Shown here: positions 57,537-64,000 of the stretch, piece by piece | How the letters are laid out: each line of letters starts with the position of its first letter | Numbering within the stretch: position 1 is the first letter of the stretch | From: Gonocerus acuteangulatus | Lineage: Eukaryota; Arthropoda; Insecta; Hemiptera; Coreidae | Assembly (NCBI GenBank): GCA_946811695.1 | Contig: OX328125.1 | Coordinates: 96,546,260-96,610,259, forward strand | Direction of reading: 5' to 3' | Length of the DNA: 64,000 nt | Program-made: the position numbers and the translations under genes | Notes under the pieces: generated by a model | The model's database searches: none | The model's input: only the letters and a program-made list of their open reading frames with translations | What the model was told of the DNA's origin: nothing

Positions 57537-57554
57537 TATATATATATATATATT

Positions 57555-57618
<64 letters not shown>
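57537..57618. repeat. (TA)n microsatellite
   Basis: This is an almost pure TA run of about 80 nt. Confidence 0.95.
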
Positions 57619-57622
<4 letters not shown>

Positions 57623-57639
57623 CTGTTCGCTCATTTCTG

Positions 57640-58640
57640 GCTTCCCTGATGGTCCGATTTTGATGAAATTTGGTACAAAAATCTGTCGTCCAATTTGAAA
57701 GGTCAAGTTCGTTAACCAGCAAAATCCGCCCACTGGAAGATGGCGTTTGGGGCGAAATTCGCACAAAAAAAATCGTAACGCTTACGTTTTTGAGTTCATA
57801 AGCTTGTAAGTACTCTTTTTATAGGCTTCTGGGCTAGGAAAACGAATGAAACCATTTTCAAGGTGATAGCTTTAACCGTTTTCGAGAAAACTGAAAAAAA
57901 AAAAAAAATTTGAATGCCGTTTTTGGTTTGGGTACTTAGAATCATGGGATTCAGTTGAAACATTTACTGCATGTTCTACTTTCATTAAAACTAATATGTT
58001 GAAATTTTGGTTGCGTTTGGAGTTAAGGAAGGGTTAGAATAAAATATTTTATTAACGGACATAAAAAAGTTTTGGTAACTTTGTATACTTTCCTTAATAC
58101 CTCGAAAAAGATTGAGAATTTGGGAAACGGAAGAATACCATTAGAAAGCTTACTAAATGCTCTACAAAAAAGGTTTTAATGAAAGTTTTGATTAGGCGAT
58201 GTCAATCGGAGAAATAAGTGCTTAAAACTTTAAAGTAATTGATTTCGCTTATTCGAACTGTTCTTTTTGTCTTTGATTTTGATACTTAAAATTATGGGAT
58301 TCAGTTGAAACATTTTCTGCATGTTTGAATTTCATCAACACTAATATGTTAAAATTTTGGTTACATTTGGAGCTAAGGAAGGATTAGAATAAAATATTTT
58401 ATTAACAGACATGAAATGTTTTGGGAACTTCGTATACATTCCCTAATATCTCGAAGACGGTTAGGAATATTGGTAAACGGAGGGTTACCATGCGAAAGCT
58501 TACTAAATGTTCTACAAAAAAGATTCTGAAACAATTTTTGATTAGGCTATGTCAATCGGAGAAATAAGTGCTTAAACTTTGAAGTAATTGATTTCGTTTA
58601 TTCGAACGGTTCTTTTTGTTTGTTTTTATTCCTTGTTATT
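57640..58640 (+). repeat. Repeat with two ~350-bp tandem units
   Basis: Units 57922-58270 and 58282-58620 share ATGGGATTCAGTTGAAACAT, AGAATAAAATATTTTATTAA and ATGTCAATCGGAGAAATAAG, with scattered changes. The leader (TTTTGATGAAATTTGGTAC) is a common transposon phrase. Antisense relics lie at 7640 and 31690. Confidence 0.75.
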
Positions 58641-58725
58641 TTTTAATTGCTTAAAGTTGGATAATGTATTTGACAATAAAACAGATTAATTAAAATAAGA
58701 AAAACAATTCATTGTTAAAAATATA

Positions 58726-58842
58726 TCAGGCTGTACCGTATGAAATGTCAGTTTTGGATTTGTCGATTTCCTTATAATGTCTTGAAACTGTCGAGGCTCC
58801 TACTCCGAGTTCTTTGGCATATTCCCTAGTGTTTTTAATTGC
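58726..58842 (-). pseudogene. mariner-type transposase helix-turn-helix remnant
   Basis: A 38-codon open piece reads AIKNTREYAKELGVGASTVS then RHYKEIDKSK. That matches the second DNA-binding helix-turn-helix of mariner transposases (TRELA..L.VS..TVSRHLKEIGK). Stops bound both sides. Confidence 0.5.
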
Positions 58843-58849
58843 TTATAGT

Positions 58850-59910
58850 AGTCAAATGTATTTGTCAATAAAACAGGATACGTATAATTAGAATCTATAT
58901 TTTGTTTGTTAGAATTCGAAGATGCCATATGAATATCTAGATTACAGTACTGGTGTTACCCATAGTTTTTTATTGATAGTAGGTTTTTCTTATTGATTAT
59001 AGAATATAAATCTATTTGGCTATAAAACAGGATACGTAAAATTAGTGACAATATTTCGGAGATTTCTGAGCGAAATACTTTTAAGATTTTCTACCACCAC
59101 GAACGGCTTTTTTCCTCTATTTTTATCCACTAGATAGGCTTTATTTTGCATATTATTCTATATAAGTTTTATTCAGCAGGGGATTCTGATGAAATGTCGT
59201 GTTTTTGCTGTGGATTTTAATTACGATGTGTCTAAGATTGGATAACATTGGCGAGTCTATATAGTTAAGAACCGACGATGGAGGATTACTTCTTGCTATG
59301 ATTTAGTCTACATATGTATATTAAGTCCTAAATCCAAAAAATAAACTCCACAACGGTTAGATACTATGAGCGAATATGGCGGTTCAATGCCCATAGAAAC
59401 AAGGGGGCCGCAGGAAATTTACCTGCTAAGAGTTAATCCTCAAGAGCTGTAAATATACCCCAGGTATCTGCCGACACAAGTACAAAGCCTAGGCGGAGAG
59501 CACCCCAAAAACTCAGATCCAAAAATAGGTTATATACTAAATATTCATAAAGATTACTTAGTTGTTACCCGATTCATCAATTAGCAATCAATAGTTTTCG
59601 ACAAAGGTTATATACTAAATATTGATAAAAAGTATTTAATTAGAAAAAAAAACAATATTCCACAAGACTTGTTTTTGGTCCATTTGTGTCTACTCCATAG
59701 ACTTAATTAGGTATATTATTCTATTGTAGTTGGGCAACTAAACTTTGTTTTATTTTGTTAAATAAAGTTTTTTTTCTTCACTTGTTATTCGTTAAGACTT
59801 TTATTTGTCCTTGTGTATTTACTAGATAGGCTTTATTCGGCATATTATTCTATACAGGCTATATTAGGCAGGGTATTCTACTCAATCTTGTGTACTTCTT
59901 CTTGATCCTT
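58850..59910. other. AT-rich stretch with short scattered repeats
   Basis: The phrase ACTAGATAGGCTTTATT..GCATATTATTCTAT recurs near 59130 and 59820, and a variant near 60185. No gene is supported here. Confidence 0.4.
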
Positions 59911-59915
59911 CTGTA

Positions 59916-60175
59916 CATGGGCGTATATAAAAACAGTTTCGGGGGGGGGGGGGGGGGCTCAGACCATTTCCAGGGTATGGAATTCTAAATATTTAGAGCT
60001 TGGAATAGTTTTAGGCAACTAAAACGCTATTACACGTAAAATAAAATATGTTTTATGAACTAAGTGATCTTATTTAATTTATTTTTAAGGGTTTTACGAA
60101 AAGTTTTTATCATCAATTCAAAATTTCGGGAGGGGCTGCAGCCCCCTCAGCCCCCCCCCCTCATATATGCCCATG
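59916..60175. mobile_element. hAT-like MITE with 8-bp TSD
   Basis: CATGGGCGTATATA and TATATGCCCATG bound it, and CTTCTGTA flanks both sides (59908-59915, 60176-60183). It has a 19-nt G run near one end and a C run near the other that can pair. Confidence 0.85.
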
Positions 60176-60239
60176 CTTCTGTATCCTCTAGAAAGGCTTG
60201 ATTAGGCATATTTTGTATTGATTTATAGAGCTTTGCTTT

Positions 60240-60460
60240 AGAAAGAGAACCGGATTGTGTAATTTCCGCTTCTGTGTAAAAGTTAGTTACTGTCGGTCTC
60301 CCTGACGCACTAATATCACTTTTATTCGAGATGTTCGAGAGGATTTTGACAATTTCCACAAGATATATAAAAAAAATAAGTTTATTTCTTTTCTAAGCTT
60401 ATCAAATGGCACTAGGGACATGAACGGAACCGCACTAAGATGCTGCAGTTCCTGCGAGTC
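60240..60460 (+). repeat. Dispersed repeat, copy 2
   Basis: It matches 170-420 in ordered blocks and continues into GGCCATTAGCACCGGGC, the complement of the SINE-tail word GCGCTAATGGCC. Confidence 0.5.
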
Positions 60461-61245
60461 GTACTTTGGTGCTAGTTTAATTTCAAGGCCATTAGCACCG
60501 GGCTGTATATTTGTTGCAAAACTTTAAACATCCTGGGGCAGGAATCTTTTATTTATTACATGTGTTCCTCGTTATATTCATTTTTGGAAAAGTGTCCCGG
60601 AATAAGAATACAATTTTTCATTTAATTTAATCAATATATAATATGGCCATCAAAATTTGGTTTTAGGCTAAAAATAAAACAAATATAAATGAATGAATGT
60701 GTTTATTGCTTTTAAGTACAAGCACTTACAGCAAGGAGTTGGCACACAAAATTAAATTTCAATTTCCATAATAATAATAATAATGATAACACAACAAAAA
60801 TACATAAAATTATTAAGATAACAAACAGCTTTTTATGTTAGAACAAATAATAATAATGCTTGTAAAATAATATGATAATCCTTGTAAAATAATATTAATA
60901 ATACATAATAAGCATCAAATTAGGCGACTTTAAAGGAAACACTTTAAGGGTTGGCACTGATTTCAGCCTAGAAGAGTCTTTCTAGCTTGTAGGCATCGAA
61001 GAGTCTGGTGGCTAAAGGCATTTAGCTGTTCTAGGGTGTTGGGGATAAGACATCAACAAGTTGGGTAGATGGTAATTCCTGGTTATTAGTGGTGGGGTTG
61101 CCCCTTTTCAGTGGCTTCAGAATTCTGCATTCAGTAAGTAGGTTTGCTATTGTATTTTTTCCTGTATTGCATATTGGGCATGTTTGATCTATATTAAAAA
61201 CATAACTATTGCCTTGAATGTTATATTTTGCTTTGCTTTGTGTTA

Positions 61246-61419
61246 GGGTGCGTTTACACTATTGATAGTTATTGCAGGATATTTCTATCCGAGAGAAATT
61301 CTGGCTAATGTAAACCATGTAGAATTTATTGCAGACATACATTTTACATGGTTTTCATTAGTCGCAATTTCTCTCTGATATAAATATCCTGCAATAACTA
61401 TCCTAGTGTAAACGCACCC
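61246..61419. mobile_element. Palindromic Harbinger-type MITE with TTA TSD
   Basis: GGGTGCGTTTACACT and AGTGTAAACGCACCC bound a 174-bp imperfect palindrome (GATAGTTATTGCAGGATATT against its complement). TTA flanks both ends (61243-61245, 61420-61422). Confidence 0.9.
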
Positions 61420-61974
61420 TTAGATAACCTGAGTTGTGCTAGGAGGCAAAGCTTTTCTATCTGTATTGTCAGATATAAGTATGGCTCTCCTTCACAGCTA
61501 TATGAGCTAAGGTTCCTGTACACATGGCTATAATAGCTTTTTGTTACTGCCTCCACATCCAGAGAAAAATAGTGATTTTTGGATTTTTTCTATAATTTAA
61601 CCCATCTGTTGCTTGTTCAAAATTATTTGTTTTTGCCATATATCTTCACATCCAACTGTCGATAAATATAATCTCATCTCCTGGGTCCAGTTAAAGGGGA
61701 TTGGATGGATAAGCCTCACCAATTTTAACCAGTGCCAAATAACAGGCTTTTGAGAGGTCAGTTTTAGGTAGTGTTAACAGGTGCTGCCACCAGTTAAGCA
61801 TCCTTTGGAAAATCTTATGCTTAAGGTGGATTCGACTAGTTTCAAGTCGCACATAGCTACTGGGTGTGTTCCTTGGAAGATGCAGGAGTCTCTTAAAATA
61901 TAAAAACTGGCCACTTTCAATTTTTCCGGTGTACTGGGGTCCCCATATTTCTGCTGTAAACAATAGAATGCTTT

Positions 61975-62167
61975 GCCAACGGCCATAGCCACGTTGAATA
62001 CACCGGTTCCCGTAGATCACCGAAGTTAAGCAACGTTGGGCGTGGTCAGTACCTGAATGGGTGACCGACCATGTGCTGTTGGCATTAGAAAAGGGTGGCA
62101 ACCTGTAGATAGCCCGGCGCTAATAGCCAAATAGTTGATGCACCGTAAAAAAAAGAAAAAAAAAAAA
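61975..62167 (+). mobile_element. 5S rRNA-derived SINE, full length with TSD
   Basis: The head GCCAACGGCCATAGCCACGT follows 5S rRNA through GAAGTTAAGCAACGTTGGGC and TGGGTGACCGACC to GTGCTGTTGGC, with the Pol III internal control region intact but about nine bases missing in the 3' helix. The body is AAAAGGGTGGCAACCTGTAG and ATAGCCCGGCGCTAATAGCC, ending GATGCACCGT plus an A-rich tail. AGAATGCTTT / AGAGTGCTTT (one mismatch) flank it as target duplications. Confidence 0.9.
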
Positions 62168-63914
62168 AGAGTGCTTTCTGAAATAGCTTCAAAAAGTTTT
62201 GATTTTGTTTCCCATGCGTCGGATTTAGACCTTCCCAATATCTTCAGTACTACTCCATTTGCTATGGCGCATTTTGCAACAAAATGGTCTACTCATGTGC
62301 TGTTGGCATTATAATAGGGTGGCTTATTCCCTGCACTCCATGAGCTTTAAAGAATTCCAGGATATCCCCAATGTACAGCAGGAATAGAAGAGGACTTGAA
62401 TTATATTCTTGTAACACCCCTTCTGAGATTGAGATTTCCTGAGAAGTTTGCTCTCCTATAGTGATTACGAATCTTGCCGGTTCTTTTTTTCAGCCCAACT
62501 GCTTAGTCTCTTGTAGATCACGTGGGTGAACATTTTCAGGATGCTGTTCAGTATAGAGATTCCTCTATAGTTCTGAGGGTCATCTTTTGGCCCCTTCTTA
62601 TGTATGAGACTCATTCTTATTTTCGTCCAGGATAAAGGGATCTTTTCTTTTTGCCATATGGAGTTAAGAGTTTCAATAACATCAATCTCCAGTTTTCATC
62701 CATAGCTTTAAAACATTCATTGGGGAATGTTGGCTACACCAGTGGCTTTGCCATTTTTGATGTGTGTTATTGTGTCATCTATATCCATCAGAGTTATTTC
62801 ATGGTCTAGATCTGGCTTATCGATTGACAAGAAGTTGGATTGTCGCTTTACATTTGTTGGTAACATTTCCTTGAAAAACTGCTCCCACACTGGATATTTG
62901 ATTGACAATTTTTAAAGTTATATTTATTTCTTGCTTTCCAGAAGTCCTGTGAATTTTTACTGCTTCTGTTGTTGGATTTTAGTTTGGTGTAGTAGATTTT
63001 TTTGGCTTTTTGGATGGGCTTCTTGTTGCGGGTTTTAGCTTCATTCTAAGACTTTATAAATTCGAGGAGAAATATTTTTTCTTTAAAGTTTTATAACTTG
63101 CCTTGAAGGTTTTCCTGGTTTCCCTGCAACTTTATCAAACCAAGAGCCATATCTTTAATCATATGGTTATTGGTTTGCCTCATTACCCCTGCCTCCATCA
63201 TATGGGCTACCAGTGTTTCCCTTAAATCTTTCTCCAACCACTCTAGTTGCTCATCTCTCAGACTAGGGTTAGAAGATTGCAGCACTGCTTTCAAAATGTT
63301 CATGTTAATCGGGTTTCGATTCACATATATTGAAGGGGCATTCTTGTTTCCAGTTTTTCCGTTGGCTATGGAGAGTTGAGCTGGGAAATGATCCGAGGTT
63401 CCACAATCACAAGAAATAACAAAATCCTGCACCATCTCCATAAGCGTATTAGACAGCCAAACCTGATCTATGATACTTTTAGCATTGTGACTAATATAGG
63501 TGAAGTGAGCAGGTGTGTCGCTTGGGGATCTTCCATTGCAAACGACCATTCCTAGGGTTTCCATCAAAATAAAACAAATATGGAAAATAAAAATAACACA
63601 ATTTCCTGGAGGATTTTAATATACTTTGGGATGTCAATGTACCTATTTTATCATTAGATACCATTATGATTAAATGCATCAAAATGTCATATTCATTTAA
63701 TACATGAACCTTTTTAGCAATATAATTAATAAAAACCTGTCATTTAATCGATCAAATTCTCATAATTAATTAGTTCTTAAAAATCTAATAGTTATGCAGT
63801 ATAGAACCCTTTCTAGTCATTGAATTCCTCTTGTTACAAAACAGTCCATGAGGGGCATGCTGGCTCTTCTTTAAGTCTGAATTTTACTGGTCCAAAGTCA
63901 AAAAAATTTAAGTG

Positions 63915-64000
63915 GTGATAGACAACTTTTGAAAAAAGTAAAAACAATAGCATATTAGGAGAAATGAGAAGAGATGAGCAGAGGAGGCACTTAGCTCATG
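63915..64000 (+). mobile_element. Edge copy of the 53955-54599 element
   Basis: AGACAACTTTT, AACAATAGCATATTAGGAGA and AATGAGAAGAGATGAGC match 54436-54500. The window ends inside it. Confidence 0.55.

Larger units (their letters stand above)
60690..63660 (-). pseudogene. Broken LINE: endonuclease, reverse transcriptase and Cys-rich tail
   Basis: Reading on the minus strand: 63567-63091 is the end of an AP-endonuclease (FTYISHNAKSIIDQVWLS, CDCGTSDHFPAQLS); 62908-62717 holds the RT start (ITHIKNGKATGVANIPQ); near 62600-62530 comes IRMSLIHKKGPKDDPQNYRG; near 62450-62340 PLLFLLYIGDILEFF; 61990-61690 has AEIWGPQY and KRLLHLPRNTPSSYVRLETS; near 61190 CPICNTGKNTIANLLTEC. The order is that of one non-LTR retrotransposon, but stops, frameshifts and an internal RT deletion (the F.DD box is not visible) make it dead. 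The 3' end is near 60690. A 5S-SINE and a Harbinger MITE are inserted in it. Confidence 0.8.

Noticed and set aside
57435..57766. Frames with long Ile-Tyr repeats
   Set aside because: They are translations of the TA microsatellite.
61975..62090. Possible functional 5S rRNA gene
   Set aside because: It lacks bases in the 3' helix, carries a SINE body and A-tail, sits in a LINE with target duplications, and has two sister copies with the same defect.
57369..64000. Search for the remaining XPO4 exons
   Set aside because: No stretch with acceptor, matching phase and C-terminal family text was found; the region is repeats and a LINE.
1..64000. CRISPR array, operon or bacterial insertion
   Set aside because: No regularly spaced repeats with unique spacers, and all genes have spliceosomal introns.

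Overview
The window is AT-rich animal DNA. Genes are split into small exons by long introns with GT-AG boundaries, TATA and AATAAA signals are present, and transposable-element relics fill most of the space. There are no operons, no Shine-Dalgarno-led genes and no CRISPR array. The repeat content (tRNA- and 5S-derived SINEs, hAT, piggyBac, Harbinger, pogo and mariner relics, LINEs) points to an invertebrate, most likely an arthropod. A parasitic copepod is only a guess from the base composition and repeat style.

Left part (1-6.3 kb, + strand): a TATA-driven gene for a small secreted protein rich in Thr, Lys, Glu and Pro. A 4-nt coding piece of exon 1 (ATG A) joins exon 2 to make a clean signal peptide. 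Two different 3' exons (4766-4866 and 6193-6314) fit the same splice phase and each brings its own stop, so two C-terminal isoforms are predicted.

Middle left (13.2-17.7 kb, - strand): a two-exon gene for a 681-residue, very acidic, probably disordered protein. Just after the exon junction it carries a GILK motif and, seven residues later, KHVDF. These match the SILK and RVxF docking motifs of protein phosphatase 1, so it is a candidate PP1 regulator. I do not recognise the family.

Middle and right (24.9-57.4 kb, + strand): exportin-4 (XPO4), rebuilt here as 20 coding exons, 963 codons, all phases consistent. It is a RanGTP-dependent karyopherin of the importin-beta superfamily. The last ~190 residues of the usual ~1150 are not in the window, so the gene runs off the right edge behind a final intron of at least 6.6 kb. 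Intron 6 is not GT-AG: it begins ATATCCTTT, has TTCCTTAAT 12 nt before its end, and ends AC, the signature of a U12-type AT-AC intron.

Between and inside the genes lie many mobile elements, several with exact target-site duplications: hAT (8 bp), piggyBac-like (TTAA), Harbinger (TTA), pogo (TA), and a 5S-derived SINE inside a broken LINE (61-63.7 kb). Two SINE families with unrelated heads (tRNA-Ser/Leu-like and 5S rRNA-like) share the same central block, and the 5S-SINE tail also matches the ends of a longer inverted-repeat element. Large hairpins of 133-1040 bp occur in XPO4 introns; one with two 350-bp arms starts 13 nt after a 5' splice site. The three genes show no obvious functional link.
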